Source: Chloroflexota bacterium (GTDB lineage Bacteria; Chloroflexota; Limnocylindria; Limnocylindrales; CSP1-4). From it: a DNA stretch of 6,220 bases. Made by a program: the position numbers and the translations under genes. This document shows, piece after piece, positions 1-5,988 of this stretch. The stretch spans positions 1-6,220 of the forward strand of contig JAJYJR010000363.1 in NCBI GenBank assembly GCA_021789355.1. The letters are read 5' to 3'. The notes under the pieces were generated by a model. It made no database searches. It had not been told where the DNA came from and saw only the letters and a list, made by a program, of their open reading frames with translations. The first letter of the stretch is position 1. Each line of letters begins with the position of its first letter.

Positions 1-20
1 CGCGCACCGCAGCCGCCCCC

Positions 21-230
21 TCGCGCGTCGATGTGAACCCAGCGGGCCGCAAGGGGCACCCCTCGCGCGTCGATGTGAACGCGGCGGGCTGCAAGGGGTA
101 CCCCTCGCGCGTCGATGTGAACCCAGCGGGCCGCAAGGGGTACCCCTCGCGCGTCGATGTGAACGCAGCGGGCCGCAAGGGGTACCCCTCGCGCGTCGAT
201 GTGAACGCGGCGGGCTGCAAGGGGTACCCC
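21..230. repeat. 42-bp minisatellite, five near-identical head-to-tail copies
   Basis: Copies begin at 21, 63, 105, 147 and 189, each exactly 42 bases, opening with TCGCGCGTCGATGTGAAC and closing with AAGGGGTACCCC (CACCCC in the first copy). Copies 2 and 5 are identical. Copies 1 and 3 differ at a single base. Copy 4 is intermediate, so the pattern is A-B-A-C-B. Variation sits in three places only: a triplet after GTGAAC (CCA, GCG or GCA), one C/T in the CCGC/CTGC step, and the C/T of the closing motif. There are no unique spacers, so it is not a CRISPR array. The 20 bases left of copy 1 match a unit poorly, so the array either starts there or continues as a diverged copy beyond the edge. Function is unknown. 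Confidence 0.95.
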
Positions 231-350
231 TCGCGCGTCGCTGTGAATGAGGTGCGACAAGTGGGCACCCCTCACACATCGATGCGAACGCAGCGCGTCA
301 TAGGGCACCCTTCGCGCGCTGCGATGCGGAACGCATCCGTTGCGCGAGGC
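231..350. repeat. Decayed copies of the 42-bp repeat
   Basis: After the fifth perfect copy, the unit can still be followed three more times, starting near 231, 272 and 312. The starts are marked by TCGCGCGTCG, TCACACATCGATGCGAAC and TCGCGCGCTGCGATGCGGAAC, and the ends by GGGCACCC-like motifs. Spacing falls to 41 and then 40 bases and the inner sequence is heavily substituted. This is what an older edge of an expanding array looks like: fresh copies lie on the left and worn copies on the side nearest the gene. The right boundary is approximate. Confidence 0.75.
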
Positions 351-359
351 CCCCCTACC

Positions 360-375
360 GGCGGCCCGCACCGCC
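360..375. other. GC-rich hairpin, part of the 3' region
   Basis: GGCGG (360-364) and CCGCC (371-375) form a perfect 5-bp stem around a 6-base loop. It lies about 70 bases beyond the stop codon of the lipoprotein gene and next to the stronger hairpin at 387-412. There is no T-tract on either side. It may act together with that hairpin at the transcript end, or be chance structure in GC-rich DNA. Confidence 0.25.
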
Positions 376-386
376 AGAGCCCCCGA

Positions 387-412
387 TGCTGGCCTCACCG
401 GGGGAGGCCGCA
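387..412 (-). terminator. Candidate transcription terminator hairpin for the lipoprotein gene
   Basis: GGCCTC (391-396) pairs perfectly with GAGGCC (404-409) around a 7-base loop. TGC (387-389) continues the stem with GCA (410-412) across one bulged base, giving nine base pairs. It starts about 35 bases past the TAG stop of the leftward gene, a usual position for a terminator. There is no U-rich tail in the leftward transcript. Termination would therefore have to be of the GC-hairpin-only kind or be helped by Rho, and the stem may simply protect the 3' end. Confidence 0.4.
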
Positions 413-446
413 GGGGTCGTCTCGAATCGGCACGACGGGTCGATGG

Positions 447-3400
447 CTACGGGCAGCTCCAGCCTGAGCAGCCGTCCGACACCTTGGTTCCGTTCGGGAG
501 AGTGGCGGAGGCATGAACCCACCCGCTGTTGAACCAATGGGTGTCGGTCACGCTCGTCTGTCCGGCCGCCATCGAAAAAGGAAGAGGGCACCCATCCGTG
601 CACGACTCGTCGGTGATGTCGCCGCTTACCGTCCCCGCGCGGTAGGCGATAGGATGATCGTTCGCATCATGCAGCGTGACCGTCACCGAGTTAGTCCCAT
701 CGTATTGGACATCAATGGGTGAGATCCCGAGCCGCACCACGGGATCGGTCGTCACCGTCCAGGTCGAGGAGGTGGTACCGGCGATGATTGAAGCATTGAG
801 GGTTGCGGCGGTGGTCGAGGACGTGAGGCGAACGGTCAAGGTCTGACCCGGGGCCAGGGTTCCGTTGGTGCTCCAGGGCCCAGAGCCGACCTGCAACTGG
901 GGCGAGCCGTCTCCGCTGATCGAAACCGGGATGGGGGCGTTGAATCCGGTCAGCGTGAGCGTGTTCGAAGCGACGACCAGCCCGGTGTCGGGGAGCGTGA
1001 CGTTGGTGAACGCGAAGGCGTTCGGCGCGATGCCGGCGCGGCAGCTCTGAGTCGCCGGCGGCGGGCAGCTACTGCCGCCGCAGAAGAGCTGGTCGGCGAG
1101 GGTGGTGCCCTTCGGCGTCGTGACTCGGACCTGGGTCATTCCGTCGGATGCCGTGGGGAGCCCCGAGGGGAGCTGGACTTCGAGCTGCTGCACGGAGCTC
1201 GCGGTGATCGTCGCGTCGACCCAGGTGCCGGACGTGTTCGACCCGAAGGAGACCGTGTTGTCCGACGCCTTGGGTGCGAAGTTCGAGCCGTAGATGTCGA
1301 CGGTGTCGCCGGCCTTCCCCTGCGTCGGCGTGATGAAGGTGATGTGCGGCGCGGAGGGCGTCCGGTCGATGCGGACGATCTTCGAGCCGCTGCCGATGAG
1401 GACGTTCTGGTTCGGATCGACCGCGACTCCGGCCGGCGAGGAGAGGCCGTCCGTCATCACGGAGTCGCTGCCGCCGCCCTTGGGCACCAGGTAGACGACG
1501 TCGTTGTCGGCGTCGGACACATAGAGGCTATCGGCGCTGTCGATCGCCATCCCTTGCGTGTTCGCGGTGGCGGGCATCGTCGCGTACGGGCTCACCGTGC
1601 CGGAGTTGCCATCGACCTGGACGATCAGATTCGCGCCGGTCGCGCCCTTGGTGCCCGCGACGAGGGCGGTGCCATCCGATCGGACCGCGAGGGCGCCGGG
1701 GGTCAGTCCGAGGCCGTACGCGAATGTCTGAATCAGCGGGGGGCTGATGAAAGTGACTTGCTTGATGACGGCGTTGCCCGTCGAGCTCACGTCCAGCTTT
1801 CCGCTGGTCGGGTCGAACCCGATGCCCCACGGCGACTGCACGTCCGGATTGCCGAAGAGGCTGGTCGCTCCGGTCAGGTCTGGCGCGTAGGAGCTGAGCG
1901 AGGCGCCATTCGTCGCATAGACGTTTCCGTCGCTTCCGATGGCGAGTCCCCGCACGGTTCCCCCGGCGCCCGTGCTGGTCACGATGCACCCCGTCGCCGG
2001 ATCGACCTTGGCGATCGAGCTCGGATTGACGCCCGCGTAGATCCATCCTTCCGGCGAGGTGGCGAGGGCGGTGGCCGACGGGGTGACCACCGAGATCACC
2101 TCGCCCGGAACGCAGTAGCTCGAGCCGTCCGCGTACGTGGCGCAGCGCTGGCCCTGGGGGCAATCGATGTCGTAGGAGCAGGTCGCCTCGCAGGCGCTGG
2201 TCGAAGCCTGGCAGCTCGTGTACTCGGGACAGGCGGCGCAGTTGAGGCAGGTGTGCGTGGTCGCGTCGCAGTAGTAGTTCTGCTTGCAATCGCTCGCCGA
2301 GGCGCAGGCGGGTCCGCACTGGCCGGTCGCGGCGTCGCACTTGGGTCCGGCGGACGCGCCGGCGCAGTCCGCGTCGGTCGCGCAGAGCGCGCTGACGCAG
2401 ACGCCGCCCTTCGCGAGGTCGCAGGTCTGACCGGATGCGCAGTCGGCGCCGGTCGCGCAGCGATCGGTACATGCCCCGGTGGTCGTCTGGCAGTACTGGC
2501 CGACCGCGCAATCGGTGTCGACATGGCAGTAGCTGGTGCAGGTTCCGTCCGCGCCGCAGTGCGCGAGCGGAGGGCAGTCCGCGTCGGTCTGGCAGAGCGC
2601 GAGGCAGGCGCCGAGGGTGGAGTCGCAGGCCTGCCCGGAGCCGCAGGAGCCGGAGGTGCAGGTCGTCTGGCACGAGTTGTCCGCCGGCCGGCACGACTGG
2701 CCGTTGTTGCAGTCGAGATCGTTGTCGCAGGCGACCGCGCAGTGGTTGGTGAGGAGGTCGTCGACGCACGCGGTCAGCGTGAGGGTCTGGGCGCTGATGC
2801 CGGTGCCCTTCGGCGTGACGACGGCGACGTGGATCGGGTGCGACGAATCGGACACGAGCCCGGTCGGGATGGGGAGCTTGATCTGCCCGGCGCTCGAGCC
2901 AGCCGCGACCCGCACCGTCGAGTACTTGTTCCAGAACACGACCGTATTGTTCTTGGCCCCCGCCGTGGCGTCGAAGTTGGTTCCGACGATGGTGAGCGTA
3001 TCTCCCGGCCGGCCGGACGTCGGCGAGATGGCGAGGATGGCCGGCGGCGCGTTCTGACTGATGTCGAAGACGGTCAGGACGTTCTTTCCGAAGTTCGTGA
3101 CCCACAGCCGCCCGACGGGGTCGAAGGCGAGGCCCCACGGTTGGTACAGGCCGTCGGCGAACCGGATGACCTGGCCGCGCGGGGTGATCTTCCAGAGCAC
3201 GCCATCCGGCTCGTCGGTCACGAAGAGATCGCCGGCGGCGTCGAAGACCATGGACTTGAGATCGCCCATCGTCGGGTCGCTCGCGTAGGAGGCATCGAAT
3301 CCGGCGCCGACCCGCGCGACGCCCCAGGTCCCGTTCAACGGACCGGCGCCGATCTTCCCGGCGATGAAGAGCCGCCGCTGCGCGTCGACCGCCACGGCCT

Positions 3401-5906
3401 GCGGCGGCCGATCGAGCCCGTCGCCGATGGTCGCGGTCACCATGTGCGTTCCCATCCAGCGTACCTGCTTGATGAGACCGTTCCCGCTGCTCGCGATATC
3501 CAGCGCCCCCGACGGCTCGAACTGGATCTGCTCGGGCCCGACCACCCCGACGGTCTGAAGCTGCGTCCAGGCGCTCGACAGAGCCGCGTCGAAGGTGCCG
3601 AGGACGAACCCATCGGACGTGTAGACCGTGCCCGCCGAATCGAGCGCGAGGCCGACGACGCCATTGGTGCTGGAGCTGGCGGTCAGCGTTCCCGAGCTTA
3701 TCAGCGCGCCGGTGGGGCTGAAGTGATCGACGACGCCGGCGTTCGCGCTCGTGAGCCCGCCGACGTAGACCGTGGTGTCGGGCGAAATCGCGAGGCCCAG
3801 GCCGTCCTGGTTGGAGGTCGACAGATTGATGTTGGTGCCCGGCTCGCAGAAGCGCGGGTTGTCGAACCCGCAGCGCTCGCCCGGCCTGCAGTCGCCGTCG
3901 GACGCGCACTTGAAGACGCAGTGGTTCTGCAAGGTCGGCGGCACGCTGCTGCCGGTCAGGCACGCCTCTCCGCTCGGGCAGTCGGCGTCCGTCTGGCACT
4001 TGGCATAGCAGCGGCCGTTGCTCGGCTCGCAGTAGTTGCCCGTTCCGCAGTCCGCGTCCACCGAGCAGGTCGACGTGCAGTGTCCGGTGTCCGAGTTGCA
4101 CACCTGCCCGTCGGCGCTGCCGGTGCAGTCGGTGGCGGTCTTGCAAGCGGCGACGCACTGGCCGGTCGAAGTGCACACCTGGCCCGACCCGCACTGGACG
4201 TCGCTCGTGCAGGCGCACACGTTGCTCACGCAGGACGCGGTCGTGCAGTCCGAGCCGTGCTGGCACCCCTGGCCGATCGGGCACGCCGGACACGAGCCGC
4301 CGCAGTCGACGCCGGTCTCGTCGCCGTTCTTCACCTGATCGGTGCACGTCGGCGCCTGGCAGATTCCGCCAGTGCAGACGCCGCTGGCGCAGTCGGAGGC
4401 CTGCTTGCACCCGCCGCCGTCGGCACACGGCGTCGGGCAGCTCCCGCCGCAGTCGACGCCGGTCTCGTCCCCATTCTCGACGCCGTCGGTACACGTCGGA
4501 GCCTGGCAGACGCCGGTCGTGCAGACGCCGCTGGCGCAGTCGGATGGCTTGGCGCATCCCTTGGTCGCCGCGCACGCCGGGCAGGTGGCGCCGCCGCAGT
4601 CCGTGTCGGTCTCGTCCCCGTTCTTGACGCCGTCGGTGCAGGTCGGCGCCTGGCAGATCCCGTTCGTGCAGACGCCGCTCGCGCAGTCGGACGGCTTCGA
4701 GCACGCCTCGCCCGCCGAGCAGGCCGGGCATTTCGATCCGCCGCAGTCCACGTCGGTCTCGGCGCCGTTCTTCACGCCGTCGGTGCAGGTCGGCGCCTGG
4801 CACTTCCCGTTGTCGCAGACGCCGCTCACGCAGTCGGAGTTGTGCATGCACCCCTCGCCGTCCACGCACGGAGACGGGCAGCTCCCGCCGCAGTCGACGC
4901 CGGTCTCGTCGCCGTTCTGCACGCCGTCGGTACACGTCGGCGCCTGGCAGATCCCGTTCGTGCAGACGCCGCTCGCGCAGTCGGACGGCTTCGCGCACGC
5001 CTTGGTCGCCGCGCAGGGCGGGCACGCGGAGCCGCCGCAGTCCACGTCGGTCTCGGCGCCGTTCTTCACCCCGTCCGTACACGTCGGCGCCTGGCAGATG
5101 CCGCTCGTGCAGACCCCGCTCGTGCAGTCCGAATTCTTCTGGCACCCCTGGCCGTCCGGGCACGCCTTCGGGCAGCTCCCGCCGCAGTCGACGCCGGTCT
5201 CGTCGCCGTTCTTCACGCCGTCGGTGCAGGTCGGCGCCTGGCAAACCCCATCCTGGCAGACGCCGCTGGCGCAGTCGGATGGCTTGGCGCAGCCCTTGGT
5301 CGCCGCGCAGGCCGGGCACTGGCTCCCGCCGCAATCGACGTCGGTCTCGCTGCCGTCCTTGACGCCGTCGGTGCATGTCGGAGCGGCGCAGGTGTTCTGG
5401 AGGCAGACGTTGCCATCGGAGCAGTTGCCGCACTCGAGGGTGCCGCCGCAGCCGTCCGGAATCGAGCCGCAGGCGTCCTGGCCGCACTTCGCCGGGGTGC
5501 ACGTCGTCTGTCCGGCGAGCTGCACCCGCGCCGAGGGCGCGTTGTCCGCGTTGCTGACGACGTCGATGTAGGCGCCGTCCTGGCCAGCCGTGGTCGCGTG
5601 GTAGGTGACGCTCACCTTCACCGTCGTCCCCGCCGCGATGGTCGAGGGGATCGTCGCGACCTCGAACGCGTGCCGCACGTCGCCCTGGACGGTCGTCGCC
5701 GACAGAGTCAGCGCCAGCGACCCCGAGTCGGTGATCGCCAGCTCCTTCGTGACCGACGTCCCCTGCGGCTGGGCCCCGAAATCGAGGGTCGCGGGCGAGA
5801 ACCGAATCTCGGCGTACGACCGGCCCGTGGGCGCGGTCGAGCTGCACCCGAGCATCCCTATCGCGGCGCAAACGGCTCCCACGATCCGCCACGTCATCCT
5901 GTTCAT
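447..5906 (-). CDS. Giant cysteine-rich multidomain lipoprotein with two NHL-like propeller/TIG modules
   Basis: The predicted product is an exported, lipid-anchored protein of 1,819 residues; no specific function is recognisable. The start is taken as the ATG at 5906 because GGAG lies six bases upstream. An in-frame TTG 15 bases earlier has no such site. Residues 1-20 form a signal peptide (Arg/Met n-region, hydrophobic IVGAV core) ending M-L-G before Cys21, an acceptable if not ideal lipobox. Then follow an ASH/choice-of-anchor-like beta domain (about 34-133), an 8-Cys linker (136-174), eight 49-residue Cys repeats (175-565), five 4-Cys modules (566-687), an NHL-like beta-propeller (692-950), an IPT/TIG-like domain (954-1045), about nine further 4-Cys modules (1046-1269), a second propeller (1270-1515), a second TIG (1519-1607) and a beta-rich C-terminus (1608-1819) with paired cysteines near the end. 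I count about 140 Cys, fitting an oxidising extracytoplasmic site. The frame is intact throughout. The gene appears monocistronic in this window. A role in surface adhesion or contact is inference from architecture. Confidence 0.93.
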   Translation of the reverse strand: MNRMTWRIVGAVCAAIGMLGCSSTAPTGRSYAEIRFSPATLDFGAQPQGTSVTKELAITDSGSLALTLSATTVQGDVRHAFEVATIPSTIAAGTTVKVSVTYHATTAGQDGAYIDVVSNADNAPSARVQLAGQTTCTPAKCGQDACGSIPDGCGGTLECGNCSDGNVCLQNTCAAPTCTDGVKDGSETDVDCGGSQCPACAATKGCAKPSDCASGVCQDGVCQAPTCTDGVKNGDETGVDCGGSCPKACPDGQGCQKNSDCTSGVCTSGICQAPTCTDGVKNGAETDVDCGGSACPPCAATKACAKPSDCASGVCTNGICQAPTCTDGVQNGDETGVDCGGSCPSPCVDGEGCMHNSDCVSGVCDNGKCQAPTCTDGVKNGAETDVDCGGSKCPACSAGEACSKPSDCASGVCTNGICQAPTCTDGVKNGDETDTDCGGATCPACAATKGCAKPSDCASGVCTTGVCQAPTCTDGVENGDETGVDCGGSCPTPCADGGGCKQASDCASGVCTGGICQAPTCTDQVKNGDETGVDCGGSCPACPIGQGCQHGSDCTTASCVSNVCACTSDVQCGSGQVCTSTGQCVAACKTATDCTGSADGQVCNSDTGHCTSTCSVDADCGTGNYCEPSNGRCYAKCQTDADCPSGEACLTGSSVPPTLQNHCVFKCASDGDCRPGERCGFDNPRFCEPGTNINLSTSNQDGLGLAISPDTTVYVGGLTSANAGVVDHFSPTGALISSGTLTASSSTNGVVGLALDSAGTVYTSDGFVLGTFDAALSSAWTQLQTVGVVGPEQIQFEPSGALDIASSGNGLIKQVRWMGTHMVTATIGDGLDRPPQAVAVDAQRRLFIAGKIGAGPLNGTWGVARVGAGFDASYASDPTMGDLKSMVFDAAGDLFVTDEPDGVLWKITPRGQVIRFADGLYQPWGLAFDPVGRLWVTNFGKNVLTVFDISQNAPPAILAISPTSGRPGDTLTIVGTNFDATAGAKNNTVVFWNKYSTVRVAAGSSAGQIKLPIPTGLVSDSSHPIHVAVVTPKGTGISAQTLTLTACVDDLLTNHCAVACDNDLDCNNGQSCRPADNSCQTTCTSGSCGSGQACDSTLGACLALCQTDADCPPLAHCGADGTCTSYCHVDTDCAVGQYCQTTTGACTDRCATGADCASGQTCDLAKGGVCVSALCATDADCAGASAGPKCDAATGQCGPACASASDCKQNYYCDATTHTCLNCAACPEYTSCQASTSACEATCSYDIDCPQGQRCATYADGSSYCVPGEVISVVTPSATALATSPEGWIYAGVNPSSIAKVDPATGCIVTSTGAGGTVRGLAIGSDGNVYATNGASLSSYAPDLTGATSLFGNPDVQSPWGIGFDPTSGKLDVSSTGNAVIKQVTFISPPLIQTFAYGLGLTPGALAVRSDGTALVAGTKGATGANLIVQVDGNSGTVSPYATMPATANTQGMAIDSADSLYVSDADNDVVYLVPKGGGSDSVMTDGLSSPAGVAVDPNQNVLIGSGSKIVRIDRTPSAPHITFITPTQGKAGDTVDIYGSNFAPKASDNTVSFGSNTSGTWVDATITASSVQQLEVQLPSGLPTASDGMTQVRVTTPKGTTLADQLFCGGSSCPPPATQSCRAGIAPNAFAFTNVTLPDTGLVVASNTLTLTGFNAPIPVSISGDGSPQLQVGSGPWSTNGTLAPGQTLTVRLTSSTTAATLNASIIAGTTSSTWTVTTDPVVRLGISPIDVQYDGTNSVTVTLHDANDHPIAYRAGTVSGDITDESCTDGCPLPFSMAAGQTSVTDTHWFNSGWVHASATLPNGTKVSDGCSGWSCP
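450..1085 (-). other. C-terminal beta-rich domain(s) of the lipoprotein
   Basis: This encodes residues about 1608-1819. It opens with a short Cys pair (CGGSSC) and then reads as Thr/Ser/Val-rich beta strands, probably two Ig-like sandwiches: roughly 1620-1720, and 1721 to the end, beginning near [16 protein letters not shown]. Two closely spaced Cys pairs sit at SCTDGC and near the terminus at CSGWSC. I do not recognise a named family. Codon use is unlike the rest of the gene: in the last 92 codons 24 end in A or T, against 2 of 49 in repeat 5. This suggests a different origin or weaker selection. It could be a sorting, ligand-binding or capping domain. Confidence 0.55.
1086..1361 (-). other. 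Second IPT/TIG-like domain
   Basis: This encodes residues about 1516-1607. The motif [20 protein letters not shown] followed by NF and a later VTTPKGT is the usual signature of the IPT/TIG immunoglobulin-like fold (P-x-x-G-x-x-G-D-x-V-x-I-x-G-x-N-F). It directly follows the second propeller, as the first TIG follows the first propeller. In bacterial surface proteins such domains act mostly as spacers or binding modules. Confidence 0.8.
1362..2099 (-). other. Second NHL/SMP-30-like beta-propeller
   Basis: This encodes residues about 1270-1515. Blades are marked by repeated G-L/V-A-I/V-D/G-S-D-G-x-V/L-Y-V/A phrases, for example [30 protein letters not shown] and [14 protein letters not shown]. 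It aligns with the first propeller over long stretches: TGNAVIKQV here against SGNGLIKQV there, and SPWGIGFDP against [10 protein letters not shown] estimate about six blades, but the edges are uncertain. No catalytic residues of the lactonase type can be assigned with confidence, so a binding or structural role is more likely than an enzyme. Confidence 0.75.
2100..2771 (-). other. Second block of short 4-Cys modules
   Basis: This encodes residues about 1046-1269. After an introductory Cys pair, about nine modules of 18-26 residues follow the plan C-x(4-5)-D-C-x(2-6)-G-x-x-C-x(5-9)-C, for example [19 protein letters not shown]. The pattern resembles the short cysteine modules that profile searches often label Dickkopf-N- or EGF-like in myxobacterial proteins; the label is by resemblance only. 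Four cysteines per unit suggest two disulfides each, making a stiff extended rod before the second propeller. Confidence 0.75.
2772..3047 (-). other. First IPT/TIG-like domain
   Basis: This encodes residues about 954-1045. The signature [20 protein letters not shown] then NF, and later [10 protein letters not shown], matches the IPT/TIG fold and is closely similar to the second copy ([26 protein letters not shown]). It caps the first propeller and leads into the second cysteine block. Confidence 0.8.
3057..3833 (-). other. First NHL/SMP-30-like beta-propeller
   Basis: This encodes residues about 692-950. Blade phrases include [57 protein letters not shown] and [14 protein letters not shown]. 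These are typical of NHL/SMP-30-like propellers, where each blade carries a D-x-x-G-x-L/V-Y/F-V-x-D/N turn. About six blades can be counted. It is preceded by a 4-Cys block and followed by a TIG domain, the same order as in the second module. A ligand-binding or structural role is likely; no active site can be named. Confidence 0.78.
3840..4211 (-). other. First block of short 4-Cys modules
   Basis: This encodes residues about 566-690. Five consecutive modules share C-x(4-5)-C-x(5-9)-C-x(5-16)-C with an acidic D-A-D-C or S-D-x-x-C step, for example [20 protein letters not shown]. The third Cys is usually preceded by G-x-x, as in the second block. This block links the 49-residue repeats to the first propeller. 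Confidence 0.75.
4212..5384 (-). repeat. Eight tandem 49-residue (147-bp) cysteine repeats inside the lipoprotein gene
   Basis: This encodes residues 175-565. Each unit begins A-P-T-C-T-D, continues with a D-G-V-K-N-G-x-E-T-x-V-D-C-G-G core and ends S-D-C-x-S-G-V-C-x-x-G-x-C-Q, with eight cysteines. The last unit is 48 residues and more diverged. Two variants alternate: type A (D-V-D-C-G-G-S-x-C-P-x-C, mostly A-A-T-K; units 1, 3, 5, 6) and type B (G-V-D-C-G-G-S-C-P with D-G-x-G-C; units 2, 4, 7, 8). The order is therefore A-B-A-B-A-A-B-B. The acidic core resembles the D-x-D/N-G turns that often bind calcium, but binding is not shown. The [11 protein letters not shown] core recurs in many bacterial surface proteins. 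The likely role is a stiff disulfide-rich stalk. Confidence 0.93.
5385..5805 (-). other. ASH/choice-of-anchor-like domain and 8-Cys linker
   Basis: This encodes residues about 34-174. The first part (34-133) has the pattern [16 protein letters not shown], a strand ending LAITDSGS, and [11 protein letters not shown]. This matches the abnormal-spindle/HYDIN or choice-of-anchor family of beta-sandwich domains, which are frequent at the start of myxobacterial lipoproteins. The second part (136-174) is a compact 8-Cys segment with [22 protein letters not shown], a motif also seen in other secreted bacterial proteins. The family call is by motif resemblance. Confidence 0.7.
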
Positions 5907-5912
5907 CGGCTT

Positions 5913-5916
5913 CTCC
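5913..5916 (-). promoter_or_regulatory. Ribosome binding site GGAG deciding the ATG start
   Basis: On the minus strand GGAG is followed by six bases and then ATG at 5906-5904, an ideal arrangement. The alternative in-frame TTG at 5921-5919 lies upstream of this site and has no purine-rich element at a useful distance. The signal peptide also looks better balanced from the ATG (charged n-region M-N-R-M-T-W-R). Confidence 0.75.
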
Positions 5917-5928
5917 GTCAAGGGCTCA

Positions 5929-5943
5929 CGCGGACGCTCCGCG
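5929..5943 (-). promoter_or_regulatory. Perfect hairpin in the predicted 5' leader
   Basis: CGCGGA (5929-5934) and TCCGCG (5938-5943) form a perfect 6-bp stem with a 3-base loop. It sits about a dozen bases ahead of the ribosome binding site and, if the promoter below is right, near the 5' end of the transcript. It could stabilise the long mRNA or be a small operator-like palindrome. Chance structure is possible in such GC-rich DNA. Confidence 0.35.
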
Positions 5944-5959
5944 GCCTATTCGGCGCGCA

Positions 5960-5988
5960 ACACTCCCGCCGTGTCGGCGCGTTGTCAA
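5960..5988 (-). promoter_or_regulatory. Candidate sigma-70-type promoter of the lipoprotein gene
   Basis: The minus strand carries a perfect TTGACA at 5988-5983. With a 17-base spacer the -10 position reads GAGTGT, which keeps only the second-position A and final T of TATAAT. Transcription would start near 5953, giving a leader of about 47 bases. The -35 is convincing for GC-rich DNA, but the -10 is poor, so an activator or an alternative sigma factor may be involved. Confidence 0.4.

Larger units (their letters stand above)
1..446. other. Gene-free region downstream of the lipoprotein gene
   Basis: This stretch holds a 42-bp tandem repeat array (fresh copies at 21-230, decayed copies to about 350) and two GC-rich hairpins (360-375 and 387-412). 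A plus-strand frame is open from the left edge through the array to 467, reading a repeated G-Y-P-S-R-V-D-V-N peptide. I do not call it a gene. Nearly all differences between the fresh copies change the amino acid (Pro/Ala, Arg/Cys, His/Tyr), the older copies are spaced 41 and 40 bases so the frame is not kept, and the frame ends antisense inside the lipoprotein gene. No ribosome binding site could be tied to a start. A C-terminal tail of a gene entering from the left cannot be fully excluded, because the frame is open at the edge. Confidence 0.7.

Noticed and set aside
21..350. CRISPR array
   Set aside because: Units are contiguous with no unique spacers and there are no cas genes nearby.
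33..467. Plus-strand 144-codon frame across the 42-bp array
   Set aside because: Differences between copies mostly change amino acids, the older copies are out of phase (41 and 40 bases), and it ends antisense inside the real gene.
355..603. Minus-strand 82-codon frame overlapping the 3' end of the lipoprotein gene
   Set aside because: It lies out of frame within the C-terminal coding region and runs into the hairpins; no independent support.
4342..5571. Plus-strand 409-codon frame with regular repeats ([17 protein letters not shown])
   Set aside because: The apparent protein repeats are the antisense image of the 147-bp coding repeats; no signal peptide or ribosome binding site was evident and it overlaps the real gene entirely.
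1528..5892. Second long minus-strand frame (1,454 codons) within the lipoprotein gene
   Set aside because: It is an Arg-rich out-of-frame reading of the same DNA. The repeats and domains are only meaningful in the frame ending at 447.
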